A program made the position numbers and the translations under genes. Positions 38,341 through 49,784 of a stretch of DNA of 64,000 nt are shown here, piece after piece. How positions within the stretch are numbered: the first letter of the stretch is position 1; each line of letters begins with the position of its first letter. This DNA is from Trema orientale (lineage: Eukaryota > Streptophyta > Magnoliopsida > Rosales > Cannabaceae), in the NCBI GenBank assembly GCA_002914845.1, contig JXTC01000068.1, positions 599,650 to 663,649 on the forward strand, given 5' to 3'. The notes beneath the pieces were generated by a model. It made no database searches. It saw only the letters and a program-made list of their open reading frames with translations, and was not told the origin of the DNA.

Positions 38341-39060
38341 GTGCCCTATTATGTACAGTTTTAGATCTAGTGCACTAATCAAGTGGATCTTAGGAGAATA
38401 ACAATGATTTATGATAAAAGAATATACCTATATTGTTTGAATCACATTTTTTTGAAATATTTATTTTGAACTACAAAGTCCATCCCCTTCCTTTTCTAGA
38501 AAATTCGTTTTTTTTTCTTTCTTTTGGTTTATGTATAGAAGCTAACAAGAGAATATGTAATCCCTTGTTAAAAAAATTTCTTTCCTCCATAAAATCAAGG
38601 TTTCCAAATAGAGCCTTCCTGAATGGAGGATAAATATTGGTCATGTTAATCATGTATCATTGCCAAAAGTGCGTAATGAACAAGTAGGTAACACATCGCG
38701 TTGAGCAAAAAATTAGAATTACAAAGGTTCATGGATCTTGGAATCATTCCTGGAGATCACTACAGAAAGAGCATACATCTGGAAGAAATCAGGAAAGCCT
38801 AGATGTGCCTTATCATGGCATGCAACTCTAATTTTCATCAACTTTTTAGTAATATGTTTTTGTAGTAATAAAACAAGTACTTGATAATACTTTTGAGCAG
38901 TATTTTAAATTCTGTATGCCCCTCCTCACAGTTTCTAAACTCAAATAAGAATTTATTTTGAAAATAACTCCATCCCATAACAAGCAGCGCCTCCAGAAAT
39001 GAGAGATAACTTGTCCCATAAGTTGGTAGAGCGCAGTGCTGTCATAATTAACTTTTGTTT
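38341..39060. repeat. Copy of the CHX 3' flank
   Basis: Nearly base-for-base similar to 27071-27760, including the GAATGGAGGATAAATATTGG segment. It ends near 39030, where the sequence switches to an inverted SCO1 piece. No gene. Confidence 0.85.
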
Positions 39061-39079
39061 TCCCTGAACTATGCCGTAG

Positions 39080-39930
39080 AGCAAAAATTAGGAATTAAAA
39101 TTGTACCTGTGTTCATCTCTGTTGATCTCGAGAGAGATACTGTTGAACAAGTTACTGAATATGTAAAAGGTGCTTTCTCATATAATAGTGTTTATTAAAT
39201 ATTTTAATCTAGTGACTAGTTGCCTACAGTTGTTTTGACATTGTTTACTTGATATTTTTTCTGTATTTTCTTTTATTCTTCTTTTTCACTGCCAGAATTT
39301 TACGCAAAGTTAATAGGGTTAATAGGTAACTCGGATGAGACATGGAGTATTGCTCGCGCATATCGAGTGTATTATATGAAGACGGTAGAAGAAGATTCTG
39401 ACTACCTTATTGATCATTCTATAGTCATGTATGTGCCAACTCTTTATGCTTGGTTTGCCTCTTTTGCCTGTCGAAATGTTAGCTTTTTCTTTTATATCAA
39501 TATCGCCACAAATATTTCATACAAATATACCAATGTCTCCAAGGTCTTTTAAATAATATAGCAGAGCAATAACTAGTGACTTGCTTTTCTATGAGTCTGT
39601 TGAATTCTCTAAAGACTTTATTATTGCCATTTTAATTCGTTGATGTTGTCTGCACAAGATATTCTTTCTGATATTGTCTGTATTGTTTTTTATATTTGTT
39701 ATGTTGTAAAATAAAAGTTGGTGGTCTCTATTCTATCCTTCCATTCTTTATTTTGATGTGTCCCTACAAGAATGACTACTCAAAATTCTAATATAAGAAC
39801 AATTACGAAAACTTGTTGCAAGTACTTGATAGGTCCTAACATGTAGTTTGTAAAATTTTTCAGGAAGAATAATGATGTTGATTCACTTTCTGATTTTATA
39901 GTCAAAGAGATAAAGAACTACAAGAAGTAG
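39080..39930 (+). pseudogene. Inverted partial copy of SCO1 (exons 5-7)
   Basis: Exon 5 copy at 39080-39169 and exon 6 copy at 39296-39428 keep their lengths and splice sites. In exon 7 the acceptor GCAG is changed to GCAA, and a TAG follows in the old frame; the terminal TAG is at 39928-39930. The copper-binding CPDIC exon and everything upstream are absent. It is oriented opposite to the parent SCO1 gene. A 27-base piece of exon 7 is repeated at about 39949-39976, right at the next junction. Confidence 0.88.
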
Positions 39931-39976
39931 AACTCAGTTTTGTCCTTTAGGAAGAATAATGATGTTGATTCACTTT

Positions 39977-40660
39977 ATTAAAACTCAAGTAAACTGCTAA
40001 GATAATAAAGGAAGAAAAAGGACAACAAAGGAGATTTCACAAATAAAATTTGATATTAAGCTTACAGTTATAGAGTAATTATCAAAATAAAATGCTTAAG
40101 CACCCAAAGTACAACCTAATTTCATCAACATCTTGAGAAATGCCCCAAAAGGGGAAATTAAAATCTCATAATAATTTTTTGCAAGTATTTAAATAGTGAT
40201 CCACGAGATCACTTAGTGGTTAACTCATACTAATTGTGTGACATAGTCATTTACTAGGTAAAGCCTAGATGAATAGGTGGCGTTAGGCATTAAGTCACTT
40301 TTATCAATTGTGACCATAAAGCCACTTGGTAAGTGACTTGACATAGTTATTGATTAGAAAAATCAAAATACTAAAAATAAGTTATTCGAAAAAAGAAAAA
40401 AAAAACTAGAAATAAACTAAAACCCCTTTCCCCTGTTGTAAGGGTTTTTCCATTTTATTTTAATTTTTCCAGTTTTAAAGGCGAGAGCTTGATAGACTTG
40501 GTCATTCAGATTCTGGTCTGCTCATGTTAGGCTAGCTTTCACAAGGATTGTAGCAAATTGGGCCTAAGGGTTTACTTCCGAGAAAATGGTTTCTAACACT
40601 TTTTCCTATAAAAACTCAAAAATATTACAAAAATATAGAGGCTTTTTTCAAATTTTTGTC
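39977..40660. repeat. Spacer repeat (third copy) and flanking unique DNA
   Basis: 39980-40410 is the third copy of the spacer at 32780-33200 and 49785-50245, joined to the SCO1 fragment without its neighbouring genes. 40411-40660 shows nothing recognisable. Confidence 0.75.
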
Positions 40661-40661
40661 T

Positions 40662-40845
40662 GGTTTTTATTAGAAAAATATCACTTTTTAAAATTGTCAC
40701 TGGTTACCAGCTATAAACTAGTTATAAATACCTTTAGTTACCAATTACCATTTTCTGGAAATTTTTTACCGATAACTAGTTACTATTTTAAAAAATAGTA
40801 TTTTTCTAAATATTTTTAAAAAAGGTATTTTTCTAATAAAAACCA
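40662..40845. mobile_element. Foldback MITE, ACTAGTTA family, copy 1
   Basis: Inverted ends GGTTTTTATTAGAAAAATA and complement enclose a core with several TAACTAGTTA-like words. A longer relative is at 54952-55199. No target duplication resolved. Confidence 0.65.
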
Positions 40846-41629
40846 TACTGCATTTTTTTCTGAAAATACCGTATAATGTCTAATTTCAACCGAGAAAAAG
40901 GCACGAGTAGCACTAATTTGGGCCAAAATGATTTTTTTGTGAATTTTTTTAAAAAAATGATATTTTTAAGAATGTTAAAGACGTCTTAACCTATGGTCAA
41001 GAAGTCATTAATCTTAGAAAAGTCCTAAATAATAGTTTTTCATGGCTCGTCCTCGACCTTTTCATTTTCAGAATGTTTGGGTGGATGACCCCACCTTCTT
41101 CGATCTGGTTTCTGGTGTCTGGTCTATTCAGATTTTAGGTTGCCCCATCTCTCGTCTTTTACAGAAATTTAAACTCCTCAATGCTTCTCTTCGTGCTCGG
41201 AATTAGGAAATTTTTGGTAATTTGTCTACCAGAGTTACCATAGCTATGGATAGATTATAAAAATTCAGAATAGGTTGCAAGTTGAATGCTTTTCTGAAGA
41301 GATCTTTTTGGAAGAGGCTGATGCTTTGGCTGCTCTAGATAATGCTTTAACTCTGCATGACTCTTTTTTGAGAGACAAGTGTCGAATTCGTTGGTTAAAA
41401 GGAGGGGATCGTAGCTCATCTTTTTACCATATGACCCTTAAGAGACGTAAAGCCAACAAGCCTTTGTCTTCTTTGATTATCAATAACGAGATTGTAACTG
41501 ATCCGGATCGTATTACAACTTATGATGTTGACTTTTATGCTTCTCTGTTTTCTGAGCCAAATCATTCTCCAAATGACTTCTCTATTATTCGAGAGCATGT
41601 CCTCAATTTGGGTACCCAACATGATAACG

Positions 41630-43104
41630 TGATAACTCTATGAAAATAGAGTTATCTTGTGTGTTTTTAGTCTTAGGTTAGTTGCTTTAAAAGAATAAGT
41701 TGTATGGTTTAGGTTCTTTTCTTTACTTTATTTTAGTTTCTGGTGTTGCTGATGATTAAGATCTAATCTAGTTAATATCTATCTTATTTCACTTAATTTT
41801 TAGTAAAATCACTGAAATCTGGTCTTGAGCTTTACAGAGGTTAAATGGCAGCAACTTGAAAGGGAAGCTGAATTCAAGTATAAGCTGGAAGCAACTTTGC
41901 TGCAGTAGCACGCTGGAGCAACAGTGAGTAGCAGATTCAATTTTCCAGCCGGCATCTACTTCGTACAGCTAGTGCTGACAACTAATATTAAGTACCAGCT
42001 AAGGAAAAATGAAGCAAAGTGGTCCTCACTCCTCTATTTGGCTGACACGTGTGCTAGGGTACCTTACTTACCCTAATATAAAAGGAAAAGAGTACTGTAA
42101 GAAAGAGGGTGTGGGTGGCGGCTGAGCAAAGAGCAGAATACGGAAAAGGAAAAAAAGAGAGAGAGGGAATAGTACAGAGAAAGAAGGACGAAGGAAGAGG
42201 CGTACTAGCAGCTGCAAGGAGCTAAAACCACCATCGTCCAGCTAGCACCTTCTTTACCTCTTTTAATCTTCTTTGTATTTAATTCCTGTTTCTTTTCTTG
42301 AACTTTCTGTAATTAATGGAATATTTTAGATTGTTGATTTTCACATTTCAGACCATGAGCTAAGTTTTCTTAGCTGGGATTATGATGAATCTGAAGTTGT
42401 AATGATGGATTAAAGTTGTTTTAAACGTTTATGGTATTTTCCTCTAGTTCTTTCAAGTGAGCTTCATTATTATTTCCTTTTATTGCTTGGCCATCAATAT
42501 TTAGGATAAACAAATTAGGATTAATTCTGGAAAGCTTAATCTTAGTTGGACTTAACTTGAATAATGCATGATTCAATCATCTCTTTAGTAGATCTTTGAA
42601 TTAATAATGGTATAGGAATATATTGTTACCATGCAAACCCATTGAGAATTGATACTATAAATGATATTTTGAGAACTGGGTTAGCATAAGAATATGTTAA
42701 ATCTGGTTTGAAGAACCTTAAACATATTGAATTTGGAAGATTAATATGTGCAGAATAAATTTTCGGTTACTGGAGTGATTTTTGCCATAGGCGTTGCTGC
42801 AGCAACTAAATCCAGATTTGCAACCAAGGAGGATTCAATAACCCCAGCTTATCCATACCACTGATTCACAATTACTTGATTAGATTTTGTTATTTTCTGC
42901 TTAATATTTACATTTCTTTTTGTATCTTTTAATTGTTGCTATTTTATTACAAATCGTTATTTCTCATTCATTAATTTAGCTTGATTGATATTTAGATTTT
43001 ACAAATAATTTTAGTAATCAATCCCTGTGGAGACGATACTCACTCACTACTATATTACTTGTTTTGACACGTGCACTTGCGTAGCTATTATAAAATCCGT
43101 AACA
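41630..43104. mobile_element. 1475-bp solo LTR (probably Ty3/gypsy) inside the LINE
   Basis: Starts TGATAACTC, ends CCGTAACA, so it has the canonical TG...CA termini. It is flanked by the perfect 5-bp target duplication TAACG (41625-41629 and 43105-43109). If one TAACG and the insert are disregarded, the LINE frame continues uninterrupted. It contains a TATA-like TATAAAAGG near 42078 and the phrase AATCCCTGTGGAGACGAT near 43019, an LTR-end signature I associate with plant gypsy elements. It has no coding region and no second LTR. Confidence 0.9.
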
Positions 43105-45524
43105 TAACGCTTGCTTGCTGAGTCTTCCCCTTGAGCAAGAAATTAGAAACATTATTTTTTATATGGATCCATCTAGTGCACCTGGTCCGGATGGTTACAC
43201 TGGGAGATTTTTCTATAGTTGCTGGCCTATTATGGGTAATGATTTTGTCTTGGTAGTCCAGGAGTTCTTTCGTACTAGTAAGATATTCTCTAGTGTTAAC
43301 TCTAATTTTTTAGTCCTTATCCCTAAGGTTACAGAGGCAAATAAGATTGAGCAATTTCGGTCTATAATTTTAGGGAATTTTTTCTTCAAGGTTATCACTA
43401 AGATTCTTGCTACTAGGCTGGGACCTATTAGTTCTCGAATTATCTCTTCGAATCAATTTGGGTTTGTGCAAGGTAGGCAGATAGGTGATTGTATTTTGGA
43501 AGCCTCAGAGTGTTTTAACTCTTTAAGTAATTCGGCTTTCGGTGGTCATATTGCTTTAAAAATCAACATTCGCAAAGCTTTTGACTCTATTGGTTGGTCC
43601 TTTATTCTGGAGGTCCTTAGGTCCTTTGGTTTTTCGCCTACCTTCATTGCTTGGGTTTCGTCTATCTTTAGTTCTGCCCGTATTTCGATTCTTCTAGATG
43701 GGGCCCCCCATAGTTACTTTTTATGCTCTTGTGGGTTAGGTAAGGTGATTCTCTCTCTCCTATCCTTTTTTGCCTTGCAGAGGACTTTTTGACTTGTTAC
43801 TTGACTCCTCTTTTCAGTACGAGAACTATTGATTCTATCTTTATACCTCATAGTAAGAGTGTTTTGACCCACTTTTTATATGCAGATGATGTTCTTATTT
43901 TCTGTCGAGCTTTACCAAAGATCCTGAGAGCTGTTCATTCGTCTTTTAAGTTGTATTGGTCTTTTTCGGGACATCTGGTTGATTGGGAGAAGTCTAATAT
44001 CTATTTTGGTAAGAGAATTTCCCCTACCAAAATTAGGGATTTGAATTCTATTTGTGATATGAAGCGAGGTGGAGAGTCGTTGCTCTACTTGGGGGTTCTT
44101 TTATTTATGGGAGCTCCTCGTCAGCGATGGTTGATTCCTTGAATGGATAGTGTACTGGCTCGATTTCGTTACTGGATGGGGTTATTTCTTTCTTTGGCTG
44201 GCAGAGTTGCTCTGGTTAATTCTGTGATCTATAGTTCTCTTCTTCATTCTTTTCGGATTTATAGATGGCCTCGTTCTTTGCTAAGTAAAATGACAAAGGT
44301 AATTCGAAATTTAATTTGGTCGGGTTCTATTCTCTAAAAGAAGCCGGTCCAAGTCTCGTGGAAGAAATTTTGTCGGCCTAAAAAGGAGGGTGATTTAGGT
44401 CTTTGTGATTTATCCTTGCTCAACAAAGCCCTCCTTAAAAAGTTTGCTTGGAGAGTGATGACTGTTGATTATGATTTATTTTCTTATCTCTGAGCATATT
44501 TCTTTAGGAGCAATGGGGATTTCAGATATCAGATTAAATCTTCTATTTGACCTGGGCTTCACCCTTTGTTTCAAGATCTTCGTGAAGAATCCCGTTAGCT
44601 GGTTGGAAGACATTCTAAAATCAAATTCTGGACTGATAATTGGCTAGGTTCCCCATTCCTTGATTTGGTTTCTTCTCCATATTTCTTGATCCTTCAATGG
44701 AGATTTTGGTTGGGGATTTTTTAACGGATTTGGGTTGGTCTCTTCCTTCTGCTTTTACTGATCGTTTTCTGGGAATAGCTGATGTTATTAAGTCAGTTGT
44801 GATTTTAGATGGCTCAGATGCATTATACTGGATGGGTTCTTTGGATGGTACGGTTACCTGCTCTGATGCTTATATTTCTCTTTCTGATTCTCCAGTTGTT
44901 TGCTCTTGGAGAAACTAGATTTGGTCTTCTTTCATCCCTTCTTCGAGGTCGGTTTTACTTTAGAGGACTTTTCATGATCAGCTTCTTATTGCATCCTTTT
45001 TGATGAGGCGAGGCTTTCAACTTCCATCTTGCTATTGTTTCTGTCGTTCCTCAGTAGAAGACTCGTCATATTTGTTCCTCGATTACCCTTTTGTTGTACA
45101 ACTTTGGTCGGCCCTGTCCTCATTATTTCGCACTCCAGTTTTCCTGAAGGGCTCTGTGGGGGATTTTTGGGATAAAGCTCTATTTCGCTCATTTAGCTCG
45201 CAACTTCAAGCTTTCTGGAAAGTTGGTTTGGTCTCTGTTTTTTGGATTATATGGCATCTTCGGAATTTGGCAATTTTTGAAGATAAAAAGCCGTCTATAA
45301 CGTCAATATTTGTTCTCTTCTGGCGCTTTATTAGAGAGGTCGAGTTTCTGGTTTCTGGCTCTGTGTTTAACTCCATGACTGATCTCTTAATTTTACGAGA
45401 GCTTCGGGTCAAAGGTAGGCCCCGAAAAGCACCAATCACTGTTGAAGTTATATGGAGACTTCATCCTCTATCCTGGGTCAAGGTCAGTACTAATGATTAT
45501 GCTTATGGCTCACCAGGTCCTTCT

Positions 45525-45596
45525 GGGTGTTCAGGGGTGTTTCGGATTCATAGAGAGTTTGGGTGTTTAGGGGTGTTTCGGATTCATAGAGAGTTT
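45525..45596 (+). repeat. 36-bp tandem duplication in the LINE 3' frame
   Basis: 45525-45560 and 45561-45596 differ at one base and keep the reading frame, repeating a 12-residue block ending in FRIHREF. Confidence 0.9.
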
Positions 45597-46122
45597 GTTC
45601 GCGGATGTTTCTCTATTCCTTTGGGAATTAGTTATGCTTTTGAGGCATAATTGGTAGCGGCGATTTATGCGATTGATTTTGCTTGGAAATATGGATGGAA
45701 ATGTCTCTGGTTAGAGAGTGATTCAGTCTACGTGGTTTCTCTTCGTCTCGCCCGTTCTCTTAAAGTTCCTTTTCATTAGAGATCAGCTTGATGTAGGGCA
45801 TTAGGGTACATTGCTAATATAGATTTTGTTGTCACTCATATCTATCGCGAGGGTAATTGTGTAGCTGATTCTTTAGCTTCTCGTGCTCTTTCCTTCGTTT
45901 ATCCTACTTAATGGTAGTCCGCTCCATATTTTATTTCATCTTTTGTTTACAACGATTGTATTGCGAAGCCTGATTATCAGTATCGCTGATTTTTTTTTTT
46001 TTTTTCTGTTTCTTTATCTTGAGAGGTCAGGTTTATGCCCCCTCTGACTTGGTGTCTCCTTTTTTTCTCTCTTTTTTAATATAGTTTCTCTCGTTCTGTC
46101 GAGATTTGCCCACAAAAAAAAA

Positions 46123-47016
46123 AGTCATATTCATATCATTTTCTCTTTACTTCCTGGTCTCGGCTGAGTTTGTGGCAAAGGGAGAAAATGACATAGATAA
46201 GGCTAAAGACAATGACTTTTTTTTGATGTATTTTTCTAAGTGACAATTTTAGGAGTGCCAAAAACTTCTTAACTATATGTAAGAACTTCTTGATTATTTA
46301 GTACCTTTTGATGGACATCCTTTTCTCCGAAATTCAGGGCCCAAAATTTTGTATTCTTTTTCATTTGAAAGAGCATTCCAAATGGCACATACTTTTTTGC
46401 CAGGCTTTGTCTCAGCATTATTTGGTTAATAACATGCTATTTCCAACCAAAAGAAATGAGAAAAGATTAAATACGATATCAGTCGATGATATTTTAAGTT
46501 GTCTCATATTTTCATTCTTTTTTCCTCCTACGACGAGGTAAAATATCATTACTTTAGGGACAGACATTTTAGCGTCTGCAACTGAAAGTCGCTCGATGCA
46601 CATTCAGATGCAACCATAATATGGCTTCAAAAAAAATAAAGGAAGAAAGATGCAATCATAATATGAAACGCACTCTGCAGTGTGCAAAGCACCTGGTAAA
46701 GAAGAAAGGGAACCAGCCAAAGAGAGGCACGGAGGGAGGGAGGGCAATCTCATAACTTTCTTATATAATATGACATTTTCACCAAGCTACATGGGGAGTT
46801 CCTTACTCCATCAATAATTAAACTTAACTCCCAAAGTTTTTCCATCACTTATTACTTTGTAGGTAAGAAATAGAACAGCACGAATATTTCATACACATTG
46901 GACTGCAAATCCCTCATCTTTACAAAATTTGTTTGCTTCTGCACCAACTGACTGGGGAGACAGGGGAAGCTGAACAATTTACACTAGCTGCCCTTGAAGT
47001 CCAAGATCACCAATGT
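46123..47016. other. Region between LINE and 71-aa gene copy B
   Basis: No gene is visible. The part next to 47016 is probably the 3' untranslated region of 71-aa gene copy B. 46200-46310 resembles the DNA just 5' of the LINE (about 40925-41035), suggesting the LINE sits inside an older repeat. A GGGA microsatellite lies at about 46730-46744. Confidence 0.45.
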
Positions 47017-47557
47017 TCACTGATGCTTGTTAGACTGCAATAGAATCCACAAAGTTAGTGAAACAACACATAAACACCAAACACCAAACAGGATTTTGGG
47101 CAAACCAACCAACCTCAAAGTTCTTCGATAGATCCTTCATTTGCTCAGCAAGTTCTTGCCTTTTCTTCAGAGCTACAAGAAAACATCCAGGGTAAACGAC
47201 ATCAGTTCAACCTATGCATAGCAGGTTAAACTAACTAGCAACAGAAATTATTTAATTTAAGACTCTACCCATGTTTGACATGTCCTCTATTCTCCTTGAT
47301 GTCCTCACTGCGAATCTTTGGAATGCAGGGCTGAAAATAGTATAAGTAATATTTTAATACTGAAGGAAGACTATTGAGATAATTCTTTGTTTTGTTGTTT
47401 TTTGATAAGTGAGTATGAGAGAATTTCTAACTAGAATATTGGAGGGAGGGAGGGAGTACAAGTAAGATTTTAATACTGGAGGAAGAGTATTGAGATAATT
47501 CTTTGTTTTGTTGTGTTTTGATAAGTGAGTATGAGAGAATTTCTAAACTAGAATATT

Positions 47558-47590
<33 letters not shown>

Positions 47591-48917
47591 AGTATAAGTA
47601 AGATTTTAATAATGGAGGAAGAGTATTGAGATAATTATTTGTTTTGTTGTTTTTTGATAAGTGAGTATGAGAGAATATCTAAACTAGAATATGAGAGAGA
47701 GAGAGTACGAACTCATTTCTTACGGGAGAAAAAAGAATATAACAAAAAACAAGCACATATTAATATTACAATCAGGGCGACAAGCTTATAACCTCAAAAA
47801 CGTGCTCACTTAACAAAAAAGGAACGAGATTGAAAAAATAAAAAAAGATAGTCTCAGCTTCTTAGATGTTAATTATTGTGTGTGCTCGTGCCTGCAATCA
47901 TTACAAGCCTATGAAGGTCATCATTGACGGAACACACAGAGAGGAGAATTACAAGATTGACGGCTCCTGTGCACACGTAGGGTGGAACATTAGTTCACTG
48001 TTATTATGAAACTAGTTTGCAAAAAATAACTCTAAAGAAATTTTTCCCCGCAAAGTAGCCTAGCATAATTACTATGAGAATAAGAACTGTTTACTACTCC
48101 AAATACACTAACGCAAAATCTCCAATTGAATGGAAATTAAAAGGTGATCCAGGAAGGCAAGCATGCCAGACTAATTACAATAGTCATTGCAAGAGGAAAA
48201 TCCAGATAAAAACTTAGTAGTTGGTTCAATCTTCTCGTACATGTAAGATTCAGGCATATAACTAAATCATCCATCTCATGCTTCCTCAAAAAGCAAAACA
48301 AAACAACTGGAAACCACAAGTTTCATTTAGCAATAAGGGAAAACACTAAAAGAGAGATGCATCATATCAGAAACATCAACTACGATAGTAGGCTAACTGG
48401 GAGAAGAAATCAAAAACCATTCGTCAAACAGAAAAAAAAAATACAGTCACCAAAAACGAATATATTCTTGACCTTCTGAGCTGCAGCATATAACATTTTA
48501 ACACTGCAGATTAAATAAATCAGAAGTTTCGAGATTATTCTCGCTTCTGGGAGCAAACCGTTCGGGAAGCGATCCTTCCCAACAGCCTATTAAAGAAGCT
48601 TAAGTCTATTAGCTTCATCGAATTCGGCTCTCTTGTTTCAGGTTTGAACACAAACTCAAAAGTTCAAAATTACAACTAAAATAAAATCTCGAACTGCATG
48701 AAATTCCATAACTTCTTAAGATACAAAACATAAGTAAACATAACAGCTTTCTCCATACAAATGGAACCCAAATAGAGCAAAATCTCAAAACATTCAAAGC
48801 AATGGCTCCAAAAGAATAAAGAAAAGACTAGATTAAGTACCTGTTGGCAAGGCTGTTAACAAGAAGCTCGTTCACGAGGTATGAAACAACTCTATGCATG
48901 AAATTTCCACCCGCCAT
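47017..48917 (-). CDS. Small conserved plant protein, 71 aa, copy B
   Basis: Exons at 48841-48917, 47269-47330, 47114-47172 and 47017-47034, identical in length and phase to copy A (216 nt). Differences in the product are few: SPAFQRF instead of SPAIQRF, TSRRIEDMSNM instead of TSTRIEDMSNI. The last exon is followed by ordinary A/T-rich 3' DNA with no SCO1, so this copy probably keeps the original gene end. Intron 1 has an expanded three-unit minisatellite. The telo-box and site II leader is conserved. Function is not recognised. Confidence 0.8.
47345..47705. repeat. Three-unit minisatellite in intron 1 of the 71-aa gene, copy B
   Basis: Three tandem units of about 115-130 bp, each with GGAAGAGTATTGAGATAATT (or a close variant) and GATAAGTGAGTATGAGAGAA, separated by GGGA or GA microsatellites of different length. 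Confidence 0.85.
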
Positions 48918-49220
48918 GATATTGTGTTCGCTCAGTTATCTTATATCCTTTCCAAGAAGAATACCAAATCGCAAACTACAAAATAAACACACAATTTAAT
49001 TAAACCATGAACTATATTTCGATTATCTGAACAAAGGGGTATGAAAAATTCTTTCTCAGAATCTCAGTGATGCTCCAAGAATTTCACAGATTTCCCAATT
49101 TTCCATTGATTGAATAGCAAATCAGAAAGCAATCGGTACAAAACAATGGAGTTTAAATAAAATTAAGGGCGCATCTATATCAAAAATATAAAAAACCCTA
49201 GAAAGGAATAGACAGATTTG

Positions 49221-49404
49221 AAACCCTAACCTGAGAAACGTTGAAAACGAAAAGAGATTAGCAGCTTCACGATTCAAGAACCTCCCAGATGGATCATGTT
49301 GTGTTATATGGGTACCTCAAGGCCAAGGGTTTTCGACGAACTTGTCGCCCAAAAGTTGCCCGAACCCGACTCGACAAACCCGAAACTTTTGGGCCCAAGG
49401 CCCA
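49221..49404 (-). promoter_or_regulatory. Promoter/leader motifs of the 71-aa gene, copy B
   Basis: AAACCCTAA at 49221-49229 and GGCCCA at 49392-49397 and 49399-49404, in the same arrangement as copy A. Confidence 0.5.
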
Positions 49405-49430
49405 TGTTGGGCTCACTAGAAAATTGATTA

Positions 49431-49724
49431 GGGAAATTGATATAAACAGATGCAATTTTGTCTAAAATGACTTTTTTAGTGGTATTTTGAAAAATGACTT
49501 TTTTAGTAGTATTTTTAGAATTTTGTGACCTTATGTGATGGAGAATCACACAATTTGTGACTACTGATTAGTCTTAATTAGTCCTAGAAAAATTATAATT
49601 TTATAGTCACAAATTATGTGATCCCTCGTCACACAATTTTTGACACTACTAAAAATGTCAATTTAAATAAGACTACTAAAAAAATCACTTTGTGCCAAAT
49701 GAGTACTAGCTAGGTCAATTTTCC
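49431..49724. mobile_element. 294-bp MITE with 9-bp target duplication and a visible empty site
   Basis: Ends GGGAAATTGA and TCAATTTTCC are inverted. AATTGATTA is duplicated at 49422-49430 and 49725-49733. The paralogous spacer at about 32720-32735 lacks the element, so it inserted after the duplication or was never in copy A. Internally it holds inverted GTAGTATTTTTAG/CTACTAAAAAT and ATCACACAATTTGTGA segments. The 9-bp duplication suggests a Mutator-like MITE. Confidence 0.88.
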
Positions 49725-49784
49725 AATTGATTATTTAGCAATTTGATTTGAAGTTTTTAGAAAATTGATTATTTAACCTTGATT

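Larger units (their letters stand above)
41041..46122 (+). mobile_element. Degenerate 5'-truncated L1-type LINE, interrupted by a solo LTR
   Basis: The linker between endonuclease and reverse transcriptase (RIRWLKGGDRSSSFYH near 41385) is followed, after the solo LTR, by reverse transcriptase blocks: SSAPGPDGYTG near 43175, NQFGFVQGRQIGDCILEA near 43450, and the catalytic FLYADD near 43875. The zinc-finger-like and RNase H regions (AIYAIDFAWKYGWK near 45660; REGNCVADSLASRAL near 45850) follow, and an A-run ends it at 46111-46120. The endonuclease domain is missing. Several stops and frameshifts (for example near 41262, 43780, 44140, 44336) make it inactive. Confidence 0.9.

Noticed and set aside
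39367..39552. 61-aa frame in the SCO1 fragment
   Set aside because: It is exon 6 plus intron of the inverted SCO1 pseudo-copy.
46200..46310. Possible flanking direct repeat around the LINE (with 40925-41035)
   Set aside because: Similarity is patchy and too long for a target duplication; I could not define ends.
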